NCBI GenBank assembly: GCA_900550295.1
Contig: URRM01000006.1
Span: forward strand, 1-39,204
Reading direction: 5' to 3'
Source of the DNA: an uncultured bacterium
GTDB lineage: Bacteria; Cyanobacteriota; Vampirovibrionia; Gastranaerophilales; Gastranaerophilaceae
DNA: 39,204 nt
The notes below the pieces were generated by a model. The model worked only from the letters and a program-made list of their open reading frames with translations, had not been told where the DNA came from and made no database searches. Shown one piece after another: positions 26,400-35,095 of this stretch; the stretch's first letter is position 1, and each line of letters opens with the position of its first letter. The position numbers were made by a program, and so were the translations under genes.

Positions 26400-26935
26400 T
26401 TTACTGCATATCCCATAGCGTACGCTTTTTGTGGGTAATTTGTGCCATAAATATCTCCGCCTTTCCAAACACCTGTCGCATGAATTTCATCAACAATTGT
26501 TGGGTTTTCTAAACAAGCTAAAAAGCCCCCAAGTTCTATTTGTGCTCTTTTTATTGCATTTTCACTTGGCTCTGCAGCAGTAAATATGTAATAAAATTTT
26601 TTGTTTGAAATCTCTGTATATCTGGCACAGCATCTATCAATAAAAGTTTTTAACTGTCCTGACATTGTATAAAAATACATAGGTGTAGCCAAAACGATTA
26701 CATCAGCTTTAACCATTTTTTCTAAAATTTCAGCCATGTCATCATGTTGTGAACATTTTTTATGTTCGTTGCAGTAGCCACATCCTGTACAATAATTAAT
26801 GTTTTTATCTTTTAAAAAGATTTTTTCAACATTATGTCCAGCATCAAGAACACCAACATAAAACTGGTCGCATAATGTGTCAGAATTAGCGCCTTTTCGT
26901 GGACTTGAAGAAATTATTAATATGCTTTTAGGCAT
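26396..26935 (-). CDS. Iron-sulfur flavoprotein / NADPH-dependent FMN reductase family
   Basis: A 179-aa flavodoxin-fold protein. ISSSPRKGANSDTL (9-21) is the FMN phosphate loop and TPMYFYTMSGQLKTFIDR (84-101) the second FMN contact. Between them Cys49, Cys52, Cys55 and Cys61 form a CX2CX2CX5C cluster like that of archaeal and anaerobe iron-sulfur flavoproteins, suggesting a [4Fe-4S] centre and electron transfer in an anaerobe. The electron partner is unknown. It overlaps the end of the DXS-like gene by 8 nt with AGGAA as ribosome site, so the two are one operon. Confidence 0.85.
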   Translation of the reverse strand: MPKSILIISSSPRKGANSDTLCDQFYVGVLDAGHNVEKIFLKDKNINYCTGCGYCNEHKKCSQHDDMAEILEKMVKADVIVLATPMYFYTMSGQLKTFIDRCCARYTEISNKKFYYIFTAAEPSENAIKRAQIELGGFLACLENPTIVDEIHATGVWKGGDIYGTNYPQKAYAMGYAVN

Positions 26936-28700
26936 ATAATAAGTTTCCTGATTGCAATTTCATTACGTCTTCAAAGATAAGTTCAGGTGTTAATCTGTAA
27001 CGTTCATACAATTCCGTTACTTTTACTCTATCAGTAAATTCTTTTTTACCACCGTAATTTAAGACTTTCATTTCAGAGTCGCCATAATAGCTTGCAATTT
27101 TTTGTCCGAAGCCACCATCTAAAATGCCGTCTTCAAGTGTAATTGTAATGTTATGTTCGTCTTTAAGTCTATCTAATAAATCTTCGTCAATGCCTGTTAT
27201 AAATTTAGGGTTGATTAATGTAGGATTAAAACCGGCTTGTTTTAATCTATCATAAACTTTTTTACCAAGTTTAAAGAATGTTCCTAATGCAATAATAGCA
27301 ACATCTGAACCTTTTCTTACAACCTGATATTTATTCAAATCTGAATAATTTGTTTTATCAACTTTTCCTGTAGTTACAGGTTCACCCAATGGCACTCTGA
27401 TAAATACAGGGTGCTCAACTTGTTCAATTGACCAATCAAGCATGCTTAAATATTCTTCTTTATTTGTTGGAGCTAAATAAACAATGTTTGGAATATTGCT
27501 AATCATTGATATATCAAAAGTTCCAAGGTGAGTCATATCAATGCCTGACATACCGCCACAGTGAACAATAACTGTTACCGGTGAGTTATTTAATGCAATA
27601 TCTTGTGAAATTTGATCATATGTTCTTTGAACAAATGAACTTTGAACTGCAAAAATTGGTTTTGCACCATTCTTAGCTAAGCCAGAAGTGAAACCCATAG
27701 CATGTTCTTCAGAAATAGCTACATCAATATAAGCATCACCCATTTTTTGTCTAAAATCTTTAGTGAAACTTACACCACCCGGAGTTGCGGCTGTTATTGC
27801 TACAATTGACTTATCTTGTTCATGTTTTTTCAAAATAAATTCCGTAGTAATAGAACCATAAGTTTCAGGTAAGTTACTTGGGATAATTGGAGTTTTTCCG
27901 TTAATTCTGCCTGAAACAGTATTATGGAACATTTCTTTATTTTCTTCAGCCGGAACATATCCATTGCCTTTTAAGGTGTGAATATGAAGCACGACTGGTT
28001 TGTTTGAGTCTTTAACACTGCTAAATAATGTAATTAACTCTTCTAAGTTGTTACCATTTTCAAGGTAATGATAATCATAACCAAAAGTTTTGAAGAAATT
28101 GTTTGAACTTGTTCCGTTAGATTCTCTTAATTCTTTTAAATTTTTGTATAGACCACCTTGATTTTCTGAAATTGACATTTCATTATCGTTTACAATAATA
28201 ATAAAATTACTGTTTAATGTTGCTGCATTATTCAAACCTTCAAATGCTTCGCCACCACTCAACGAGCCATCACCAATCAATGCGATTACGTTGTAGTTAT
28301 CACCATTAATATCTCTAGCTTTAGCAACACCTGAAGCTAAGCTTAATGATGTTGATGTGTGACCTAGAACAAATGGATCATGTTCTGATTCAGAAGGGTT
28401 AAAGAATCCTGAAATATTCTTTATGATGTCACCAATAAAGCCTGATTTACGACCGGTTAACATTTTGTGTGTGTAACATTGATGTGATACATCAAATATA
28501 AATCTATCAACAGGAGAATTGAAAACGTAGTGTAAAGCGATTGTTGCTTCAACAATCCCCAAATTAGGACTACAGTGTCCTCCAATTTTATTTACTCTGT
28601 TTAAAATTCCTTCTCTAATTTCTTGTGCTAATGTATTCATTTCGCCCAATGATAACTTTTTCAAATCATATGGTGAATCAATCTTTTTCAATAATGTCAT
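26928..28700 (-). CDS. 1-deoxy-D-xylulose-5-phosphate synthase-like enzyme
   Basis: Thiamine-diphosphate enzyme of 590 aa. GGHCSPNLG (His42), HTSTSLSLASG, the ThDP motif GDGSLSGGEAF from 143, NDNEMSISENQGG, and SEEHAMGFTSG with the catalytic Glu all match DXS, the first step of the MEP isoprenoid pathway. The segment that reads DRAGxVGxDGxTHxG in classical DXS is VHCGGMSGIDMTHLG here (379-393): one residue shorter, and the substrate-phosphate Arg (Arg420 in E. coli) appears to be Cys. So it is a divergent DXS; I leave the symbol open. The ATG at 28700 has GGAG 9 nt upstream; a TTG at 28721 overlaps that SD. Co-operonic with the flavoprotein. Confidence 0.85.
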   Translation of the reverse strand: MTLLKKIDSPYDLKKLSLGEMNTLAQEIREGILNRVNKIGGHCSPNLGIVEATIALHYVFNSPVDRFIFDVSHQCYTHKMLTGRKSGFIGDIIKNISGFFNPSESEHDPFVLGHTSTSLSLASGVAKARDINGDNYNVIALIGDGSLSGGEAFEGLNNAATLNSNFIIIVNDNEMSISENQGGLYKNLKELRESNGTSSNNFFKTFGYDYHYLENGNNLEELITLFSSVKDSNKPVVLHIHTLKGNGYVPAEENKEMFHNTVSGRINGKTPIIPSNLPETYGSITTEFILKKHEQDKSIVAITAATPGGVSFTKDFRQKMGDAYIDVAISEEHAMGFTSGLAKNGAKPIFAVQSSFVQRTYDQISQDIALNNSPVTVIVHCGGMSGIDMTHLGTFDISMISNIPNIVYLAPTNKEEYLSMLDWSIEQVEHPVFIRVPLGEPVTTGKVDKTNYSDLNKYQVVRKGSDVAIIALGTFFKLGKKVYDRLKQAGFNPTLINPKFITGIDEDLLDRLKDEHNITITLEDGILDGGFGQKIASYYGDSEMKVLNYGGKKEFTDRVKVTELYERYRLTPELIFEDVMKLQSGNLLYA

Positions 28701-28726
28701 ATTAAAATACTCCAATTTCAAAAAAG

Positions 28727-28754
28727 ATTATAGCATACAAATAAATAGTAGCAA
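28727..28754 (-). promoter_or_regulatory. Sigma70-type promoter for the DXS-like operon
   Basis: Reading the minus strand: TTGCTA (28754-28749), 16 nt, TATAAT (28732-28727), with TG before the -10 as in extended promoters. It lies about 27 nt before the ATG. Confidence 0.7.
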
Positions 28755-28779
28755 CATAAAAAGTTAAGAAGTTTTAATA

Positions 28780-30081
28780 TTATGCAATAGATTTTAACTT
28801 ATTATCTGAATCAACAACTTCTGTTGGCAAGCCTACGTGGTGAATACGAGGAATGATATAGTCTTCATGGTATTCAACAGGTGCAGCTAAATCATCGTCT
28901 GTATCGTTGCATACAAAAATTAGTTTTCCATCCGGAGCAACTTTTGCACCAATAACAGTAATTTCATGACCATTTATAATGTTATTATCTTCATCAGTTG
29001 AAGTATAACCTATAATTACATTTTGACCTGATGCCATTGAGTTTAATAAACTTCTTTTTACTGTATTAAAATCAGCTTTATATCCAACTAATCTTGCTGT
29101 TGGATTACCTTCTCTGTCTGTAGCTTCTTGCAAATCTTGAAAAGTTACAGAAGTTTTATTTGAGTCTGTAATAACAGATTCTGTAAATGTTTTTTCAATT
29201 TCAACTAAACCTTTATCTCCAGGACCGAATGAAGCGACTCTTTTATCATTTAGTGTGTTGTATGTTTGTTGAGAACCAACATTCATAAATGTTGATTGCA
29301 TTAAAACATCAAGAGGTGTTCTTTCTAATTCATCTTTATCAACAGTTTGTATGTGAGCTCTGATAATAGCATTTTTATCAGGAGCAATAGTAACATCTGC
29401 TTTGTTGTTATCCTTTAATTGATAAGGTATTTTAAAATTGTCTAATAACCATTTTGCATCATCTTTGTTTTCGCAAAGGTTCTTTAAGTCAATAGTTTTG
29501 TTTACTGCCATTTTTTCAGAAGAAATACCTTCAGCTACACGTACAAATTCAGCCGGCATTTGGCTTGCTAAATTGTATTCAATACTAGCAGCTACACAGC
29601 AACCAGAGTGAGTAACTTCTTCAGTTGTTGGATCATATTCAGTAATTGTTTGTTTTAAATTTTCCGGTAAGTTGCCAAAATGTTGAGTAATAGCACAAGG
29701 ATTAGCTATAGTTTTAATTGTATCGTTAAGCATAGTTCTTGTATCTAAACCTTCAGCTCGCTTTGTAGTCATCATTTTATACAAATTATCAAGTGCTGTA
29801 GACTTATCATTTGATTTATTGTTTAATAAAATGCCTGATTTTAAGGTATAATCAAGTGCAACTTTGGCATCCTTGTCTAAATTTGCTGTAATTTCACTGT
29901 ATTTCTTAACTTCATCTTTTGTTGTTAATTGAGTTTTAGCAATATTCACAGGATTGTATGAAGTAAAAGTGGTACGTGCTATAGGGTTTTGAATATAAGA
30001 CACTGAAGCACCAGCAGAAGCCTTGACTTTTGCTGGTTTAACATTATAAATATTTGTAGTTTGTATGCCTGATAAATACAT
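28780..30081 (-). CDS. Unknown protein with possible papain-like cysteine peptidase core
   Basis: A 433-aa protein I do not recognise. No signal peptide; the first ~60 residues are Ser/Thr/Ala-rich and look disordered. GCCVAASIEYNL (Cys161/162 at a helix start), NGHEITVIGAKVAPDGKLIFVCNDTDDD (His372 on one strand, Asn392/Asp393 on the next) resemble in order and spacing the Cys, His, Asp/Asn triad of papain-like C39/C1-type folds. That is inference from pattern. It is separated by 79 nt from the DXS-like gene, so probably an independent unit. The ATG has AAGG 11 nt upstream. The disordered start would also fit a substrate of a signal-peptide-independent secretion system. Confidence 0.7.
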   Translation of the reverse strand: MYLSGIQTTNIYNVKPAKVKASAGASVSYIQNPIARTTFTSYNPVNIAKTQLTTKDEVKKYSEITANLDKDAKVALDYTLKSGILLNNKSNDKSTALDNLYKMMTTKRAEGLDTRTMLNDTIKTIANPCAITQHFGNLPENLKQTITEYDPTTEEVTHSGCCVAASIEYNLASQMPAEFVRVAEGISSEKMAVNKTIDLKNLCENKDDAKWLLDNFKIPYQLKDNNKADVTIAPDKNAIIRAHIQTVDKDELERTPLDVLMQSTFMNVGSQQTYNTLNDKRVASFGPGDKGLVEIEKTFTESVITDSNKTSVTFQDLQEATDREGNPTARLVGYKADFNTVKRSLLNSMASGQNVIIGYTSTDEDNNIINGHEITVIGAKVAPDGKLIFVCNDTDDDLAAPVEYHEDYIIPRIHHVGLPTEVVDSDNKLKSIA

Positions 30082-30130
30082 GTATAAAAGTGCCTTGTTT
30101 AAACCTTATACTTATAAAACGTAAAATACT

Positions 30131-30158
30131 TTGAAAATTTGCCATTTTTAGGTATAAT
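30131..30158 (+). promoter_or_regulatory. Sigma70-type promoter for the TOPRIM gene
   Basis: TTGAAA (30131-30136), 16 nt, TATAAT (30153-30158), predicting a start near 30165. Confidence 0.7.
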
Positions 30159-30232
30159 ATATTAAAAATGTTAACATTTATGGGGATAGATTCACGAACG
30201 TTAAAATTAAAAATTTAACAATTGAACAGTTA

Positions 30233-31183
30233 TTGATTTCATTAGATAGATTAACTCGTTTTAAATACACTGAAGACAAGTATTTGAGAGTTTTTAAAGA
30301 TGTGATTTTATCTAATGTTATTGAGCCTAAGTTTAAACGAAAAGACTTGGATGAAATGGAATATTCAACACTTAAGGATTTAGCAGAAACTGTATTTAAT
30401 TTATCTATTAGTTCACTAAGTTCGGTTGTTGTAGGTACACATATTATTAATGAAAAACTTTTTAATTATGAAAATAAAGTATTTAATCTAAATGAAGAAA
30501 TAAACAAACTTTTAGATAACAAAATTAATTATGATTTGGCAATAACCCTTATACAAGAAGAAAATTCACCTAAAAATCTTACATGGTTAAAATCATTAAT
30601 AAATAATGAATCAATAAGAGAAGAAAAAAGTATAAGATTTCCAATTGAAAAAGTTGTTATAACAGAAGGAATAACAGAAGAAATCTTATTACCGGTGTTT
30701 GCGGAGCACTTAGGATTAAATTTTGATAAAAATGGAATTCAAGTTATTTCTGCAGGCGGTAAAAATCAGGTTGTTAAACTCGTTTATACGCTTGCCAATC
30801 AGCTGAAATTACCAATGTTTATACTTCTGGATAATGATGCAAAAGAAAATTATGAACAAATTCTACCAAAATTGAGAGAGTTTGATAAAATTTATTTACT
30901 TAGTCATGGCGAATTTGAGGATATATTACCAAAAGAGCTTATTATAAAAACTTTAAACGACTATTTTAAAAATTTGAACATTATTGAAGATAATGAATTT
31001 GAAGACGAAAGAATGGTTAAGAATTTAGAAGAAATTTTTAAGAAAAAGGGATTTCATGAATTCAAAAAAGCTGAATTTGCGCAACTTGTAAAAAATCATA
31101 TTTCATCAGATGAAGATTTATCTGATGAAATAAAACTCATAATAGAAGAGTTAAGAAAACTTACTTCTTCTGCAAGTCGCTAA
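30233..31183 (+). CDS. TOPRIM-domain protein
   Basis: A 316-aa protein from the TTG at 30233. A helical N-terminal part (1-130) precedes a TOPRIM fold (about 138-240): KVVITEGITEEILLP carries the conserved Glu, and ILLDNDAKENYEQI the Asp-x-Asp pair, followed by GEFEDILPKEL. This form is closest to OLD-type/RNase M5-like TOPRIM nucleases, but no ATPase domain is present. The true start is uncertain: the frame stays open back to 30158, and the encoded NVKIKNLTIEQL looks like protein, but it has no ATG, GTG or TTG. The 3' end overlaps the convergent TPR gene by 23 nt. Confidence 0.8.
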   Translation: MISLDRLTRFKYTEDKYLRVFKDVILSNVIEPKFKRKDLDEMEYSTLKDLAETVFNLSISSLSSVVVGTHIINEKLFNYENKVFNLNEEINKLLDNKINYDLAITLIQEENSPKNLTWLKSLINNESIREEKSIRFPIEKVVITEGITEEILLPVFAEHLGLNFDKNGIQVISAGGKNQVVKLVYTLANQLKLPMFILLDNDAKENYEQILPKLREFDKIYLLSHGEFEDILPKELIIKTLNDYFKNLNIIEDNEFEDERMVKNLEEIFKKKGFHEFKKAEFAQLVKNHISSDEDLSDEIKLIIEELRKLTSSASR

Positions 31184-31727
31184 ATTGTTGAATATAGTAT
31201 TTTACACCATCAGTGATAAATAACTTAGGTTCTTTCATTACAAAATTATCTAATATTGCTATCCCTTTTTGTTTTTGACCTTTAGCGATATAAATAAGAC
31301 CAATTGTAATGTCATCCAAAGGTGTTTTTTTATTCTTTAATAGATAGTTTAACTTTTTGTCCAAAACTCCCATATACTGGTACGATGTTACCAAATTAAG
31401 GTAATATTTGAAATTTAAAGGATTTTTATCAATTGCTCTTTCAAAACAGTCTAAGGACATTGTGTAATAACCTAATTTCAAATAAGTTTCACCTAAATTA
31501 TTGTAATACACAGAAGAGGCTTGAGTATTAGGATTTAATGAAATTGCAATTTTAAATTCTTGTATTGCGGCATAATATTGTCCCATGTCAAGATACATTA
31601 ATCCATAGTTATTATGAACATATGCATTTTTTTCAGGATTAACGTCAGTAAGCCCAATTACATCATAAGAATATGTAATTGTAGGAATTAATAATAGGGC
31701 TAATATTATGACAATTCTTTTAATCAT
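31161..31727 (-). CDS. Small exported TPR protein
   Basis: A 188-aa protein with a signal peptide (residues 1-20, IVIILALLLIPTITYS). About three TPR units follow (NNYGLMYLDMGQYYAAIQEFKIAISLNP is the first, then YYNNLGETYLKLGYY), ending in less regular helices. Probably a periplasmic adaptor. Last gene of a five-gene minus-strand operon; its ATG shares one base with the stop of the metallo-beta-lactamase gene (TAATG). Convergent with the TOPRIM gene with a 23-nt coding overlap. Confidence 0.85.
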   Translation of the reverse strand: MIKRIVIILALLLIPTITYSYDVIGLTDVNPEKNAYVHNNYGLMYLDMGQYYAAIQEFKIAISLNPNTQASSVYYNNLGETYLKLGYYTMSLDCFERAIDKNPLNFKYYLNLVTSYQYMGVLDKKLNYLLKNKKTPLDDITIGLIYIAKGQKQKGIAILDNFVMKEPKLFITDGVKYYIQQFSDLQKK

Positions 31728-32656
31728 TAGATATTTATTTCTAACCCTTCATATGCAAAATCAGCTTTATCTGCTAGGTCACCATAAACTTTAGCGATGC
31801 TATTAAGTTTGTCATCATCATAAGTTGGATCATAGTGATAAAATATAACTTTTTTAGCGTGACAGTAATCTTGACATTCTAAAGCCATATCAAAAGTTGA
31901 ATGTCCAAAACCTTGTTTTGGAGCATGCGGATTCAAATAATCCTCTGTTGTATATTGTGTGTCATGAATTAGTAAGTCACAATCTCTTGCAAAACTTGCT
32001 AATCTCTTATCTCCTCCAAAGTAAGTTTCTTTGTCTGTTGCATAAACTAATGATTTACCTTTATATGATATTTTATAAATAACAACACCTTCTTGTGGGT
32101 GAGCATAAGACTTATAAGATGTTATAACTACATCATCCGGTAATATCTCAAGTTCATTATCAGAAACTCGTTTTATAATTGGTTCATAACCATGTCTTAA
32201 AATAATGTATTCAGTTTCTTCAAGATTGCAAATATTTAAGTTTGCCGCAATATCTCCTAAATCAATAGGGAAAGATTTAGTAAATAAAAGTTCCGCCAAT
32301 ATATCAGCCAAATCTTCGTTATAATTTGTCATGCCAAATACATTTAACTTAGATGTTGGAATGTGGTTTGGTGCAAAAAATGTGAAGCCAATTGTGTGAT
32401 CTTGGTGAATATGACTTAACAAAAGAGTTGCTTCAATTTGTTTACGCTCTTTTAAGTGAGTACCCGACATTAAGTGGTCTTTTAACAGTTCATTACCTAA
32501 TTCAATAAGTCCTGTGCCAGCATCTAAAATAATCAAATGACCACCAACACGAACTTCAACACATGATGTATTTCCACCATATTGCATGAATTTTTTATTT
32601 GCACAAGGGTAACTGCCTCTTACCCCTCTGAATTTTACTTTGAATTCTTCTGTCAT
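31727..32656 (-). CDS. Metallo-beta-lactamase fold hydrolase
   Basis: A 309-aa cytoplasmic hydrolase. The opening KFRGVRGSYPCANKKFMQYG followed by GGNTSC is typical of the phosphodiesterase-like MBL group (related to PhnP and class II cAMP phosphodiesterases). The dinuclear metal site is His82-x-His84-x-Asp86-His87 in SHIHQDH, with HDTQY and GHSTF providing the later ligands. Substrate is not determinable; cyclic nucleotides or RNA-type phosphodiesters fit the group. SD AAAGGA 8 nt upstream. Overlaps the metallophosphoesterase stop as ATGA. Confidence 0.88.
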   Translation of the reverse strand: MTEEFKVKFRGVRGSYPCANKKFMQYGGNTSCVEVRVGGHLIILDAGTGLIELGNELLKDHLMSGTHLKERKQIEATLLLSHIHQDHTIGFTFFAPNHIPTSKLNVFGMTNYNEDLADILAELLFTKSFPIDLGDIAANLNICNLEETEYIILRHGYEPIIKRVSDNELEILPDDVVITSYKSYAHPQEGVVIYKISYKGKSLVYATDKETYFGGDKRLASFARDCDLLIHDTQYTTEDYLNPHAPKQGFGHSTFDMALECQDYCHAKKVIFYHYDPTYDDDKLNSIAKVYGDLADKADFAYEGLEINI

Positions 32657-33654
32657 TTATTTTTTCCTTTCGGTATTGTAATTGTTACAGTTCTATCTTT
32701 TTCGTCACCATAGTACATTGAGGCATGGAATACCATTAATTTGGCTTTTGTTTGTAACTCATGTAATCTTGTTGGCGTATATTGAATTTCAAAAACTGTT
32801 TTATTTTTATAGTTATGAATTGTTATAAATCTAAATGCATTAGGATAAGAAATTAGAGCCGGCGTACTAACGTGGACAATATTACCCTCTTTAGTAACTT
32901 TTGTTGTGTGGTAGTGACCGGTAAAAATTCCTATTGGATTGTTATATTTATTTAGGATTTCGTACATTGTATTAGCATTTGTCAATCTATGACTATCACT
33001 AGAAAATGGCTGTTTTAGCGGAACATGCATAAATATTAAAACTGTATTATTTCCGGCTAATGCTAATTCTTTGTCTAAAAATTCTAACTGTTCTTGTGGT
33101 AATTCACCTTGAGCCGTTAATCTTGTATCAATAATCGGATCTAATGCAATAACTTTAAAACCAACTTTAGGTGTGAATGAATAGTAAGTTTTGCTAAACT
33201 TGTAGTTTTTATTATATTCTTGCATTAATTGAACGTATAAACTTCTATTCAAATAGCCGCCAAAACATAAATCATGGTTCCCTGGAACTGCATAATATGG
33301 ATATTTTAAATTTTTAGCGTGACTAAAAAATAATTTCATATTTTTTTCAAACGGAACATCAATGATATCTCCTGTAAAAAATACAAAATCTAGGTTAGGT
33401 GTTTGATTTATAACGTCAATGGCATCATCTAATAATTCACCGGATTGAGCGGTTAACCTGTACGCTTTGTTTACAGAATCTGTAGATAAGTGGTTATCAC
33501 TAATTTGCGCAAACTTCAAAGTGTTAGCACCGGAACCAAGCCCTGCAGCATTACAATAAATTTGAATACCACAAGCCGTAACAACTACAAGTACGGATGT
33601 AAATATAAAATTGAAAAGTTTACTTATTAAACTTGATTGTTTTCTTCTTTTCAT
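32653..33654 (-). CDS. Membrane-anchored metallophosphoesterase
   Basis: A 333-aa calcineurin-like phosphoesterase. The N-terminal hydrophobic segment (~12-37) anchors or exports it. Metal ligands appear in order: Asp53-x-His55 (SDNHLS), GDxxD with Asp96, Gly-Asn126-His127-Asp128, a lone His in FMHVPL and GHYHTTK near 236. The active domain would face the periplasm. The start lies 35 nt inside the end of the upstream TPR gene with only a weak GAG site; no later Met keeps the first metal motif, so the overlap seems real. Confidence 0.88.
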   Translation of the reverse strand: MKRRKQSSLISKLFNFIFTSVLVVVTACGIQIYCNAAGLGSGANTLKFAQISDNHLSTDSVNKAYRLTAQSGELLDDAIDVINQTPNLDFVFFTGDIIDVPFEKNMKLFFSHAKNLKYPYYAVPGNHDLCFGGYLNRSLYVQLMQEYNKNYKFSKTYYSFTPKVGFKVIALDPIIDTRLTAQGELPQEQLEFLDKELALAGNNTVLIFMHVPLKQPFSSDSHRLTNANTMYEILNKYNNPIGIFTGHYHTTKVTKEGNIVHVSTPALISYPNAFRFITIHNYKNKTVFEIQYTPTRLHELQTKAKLMVFHASMYYGDEKDRTVTITIPKGKNK

Positions 33655-35092
33655 CTGAATTAAATCTCGATTCTATTTCACTCTTAATATAATTATATCC
33701 TGCTTGGTCGTCAAGTCTATCATATAAATTAAACAATGCCAAATATAGTGGTTTACTATCAGGGTTAGCTTGTATTCCATCTTGTAACATTTTTACTGCT
33801 AAATTTATCTTGCCTGTATTGTAATAAATACAACTTAAGTCAATATAATCTTGATATAGTACTGGTGTTACTTGTAATGCAGTATTCATATATTTTACAT
33901 AATTGTTCTTATCGTCCAATTGTTTATAGCATTGTGCCAAATTGTAATAATAAATAGCACGTTTGTTATCTAGTACGATAGCTTTATTAAAGTTAATTAT
34001 AGCTAATTCATAACGCTTTAATCCTAAATTACATAAACCTATATAGTTATAAATTTCAGGATATTGATATTCTGGTTCAATAATTTCTAAATTTAAAAGA
34101 GCATTTGCAAATTCACCTGCATTATATTCAATCTTTGCAAGCTCAAATCTGTAAATACTTGTTGGATTAATTTTTATTGCGGTTTTCATATGTTTTTTTG
34201 CGGTTAAATATTGTCCTAAAATGTAATAATTTTTAGCTAACATTGAATATGCAAAATCAGAATTTGGGTTAAATTCAATATAATTTTTTAGTGTTGTAAT
34301 TGATTGTTCATATTTGTCAGTTTTAAAATATGCAATTGCTAATGCCAAATAAGGTGGCGCAAAATTTGAGTTTAAATTAATGGCATCAATATAGTATGGA
34401 ATTGATGCTGGATAATTTCCGACTGAAGTATAGTAGTCACCCAATAAATAGTAAGTCCAATAATTTGTAGGGTTAACATCTAAAGCTTTTTTTAGGTAGG
34501 TGTATTGTTTATTCAAATCACCTTTTTGCTTGTAAAGTAATGCCAAATTTATATAAGGCTGAGGATAAGATTTACTGATAGCTGCAGCCTTTCTAAAGTA
34601 TTTTTCGGCGCTGTCTAAGTTGTTTTTCATCCAATATGCCATTCCTAAATTGTTGTAGGCAATATAGTTTCGATTATCTATAGACACAGCTCTAAAAAAA
34701 CTTTGAATTGCACTATCATATTCTTCATTCAAATAGAATTGTTTACCCTGTTTGTTATAATAATCTGAATTGTTTTCAATTTTGAATTTATCAGTCCTTG
34801 GAATGTCTAATATTGCTAAATCTGATAAATTTCTTTGTTTTGAAAGAGTCATTGCAGCTCTTGATAAATCATCATTTGATTCTTGAGGAAGCAAGCGATT
34901 TTTTAATTGAATTGCTTTTGAAAATTTTGGATTAATCATTAGTACATAATCAATGTACTCAAGAGCTCTGGTTGTGTTACCTGATTCAAGGTAATTGTTT
35001 GCAATATCATAGTAGTCATCAACAAGCTCATTAGCTTGACATGGCAACAATAATAAAATTATAAATACAAATAATATCCCAAATTTTTTCAT
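33620..35092 (-). CDS. Exported TPR protein
   Basis: A 490-aa protein with a signal peptide (residues 1-20, FGILFVFIILLLLPCQA). About eleven TPR units run from ~22 to ~475 (e.g. YIAYNNLGMAYWMKNNLD, YWTYYLLGDYYTSVGNYP). Ends in a lysine-rich tail. Likely a periplasmic scaffold for neighbouring envelope enzymes. Starts 3 nt after the upstream glycosyltransferase gene and overlaps the next gene by 35 nt. Confidence 0.9.
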   Translation of the reverse strand: MKKFGILFVFIILLLLPCQANELVDDYYDIANNYLESGNTTRALEYIDYVLMINPKFSKAIQLKNRLLPQESNDDLSRAAMTLSKQRNLSDLAILDIPRTDKFKIENNSDYYNKQGKQFYLNEEYDSAIQSFFRAVSIDNRNYIAYNNLGMAYWMKNNLDSAEKYFRKAAAISKSYPQPYINLALLYKQKGDLNKQYTYLKKALDVNPTNYWTYYLLGDYYTSVGNYPASIPYYIDAINLNSNFAPPYLALAIAYFKTDKYEQSITTLKNYIEFNPNSDFAYSMLAKNYYILGQYLTAKKHMKTAIKINPTSIYRFELAKIEYNAGEFANALLNLEIIEPEYQYPEIYNYIGLCNLGLKRYELAIINFNKAIVLDNKRAIYYYNLAQCYKQLDDKNNYVKYMNTALQVTPVLYQDYIDLSCIYYNTGKINLAVKMLQDGIQANPDSKPLYLALFNLYDRLDDQAGYNYIKSEIESRFNSDEKKKTIKFNK

Positions 35093-35095
35093 TTT

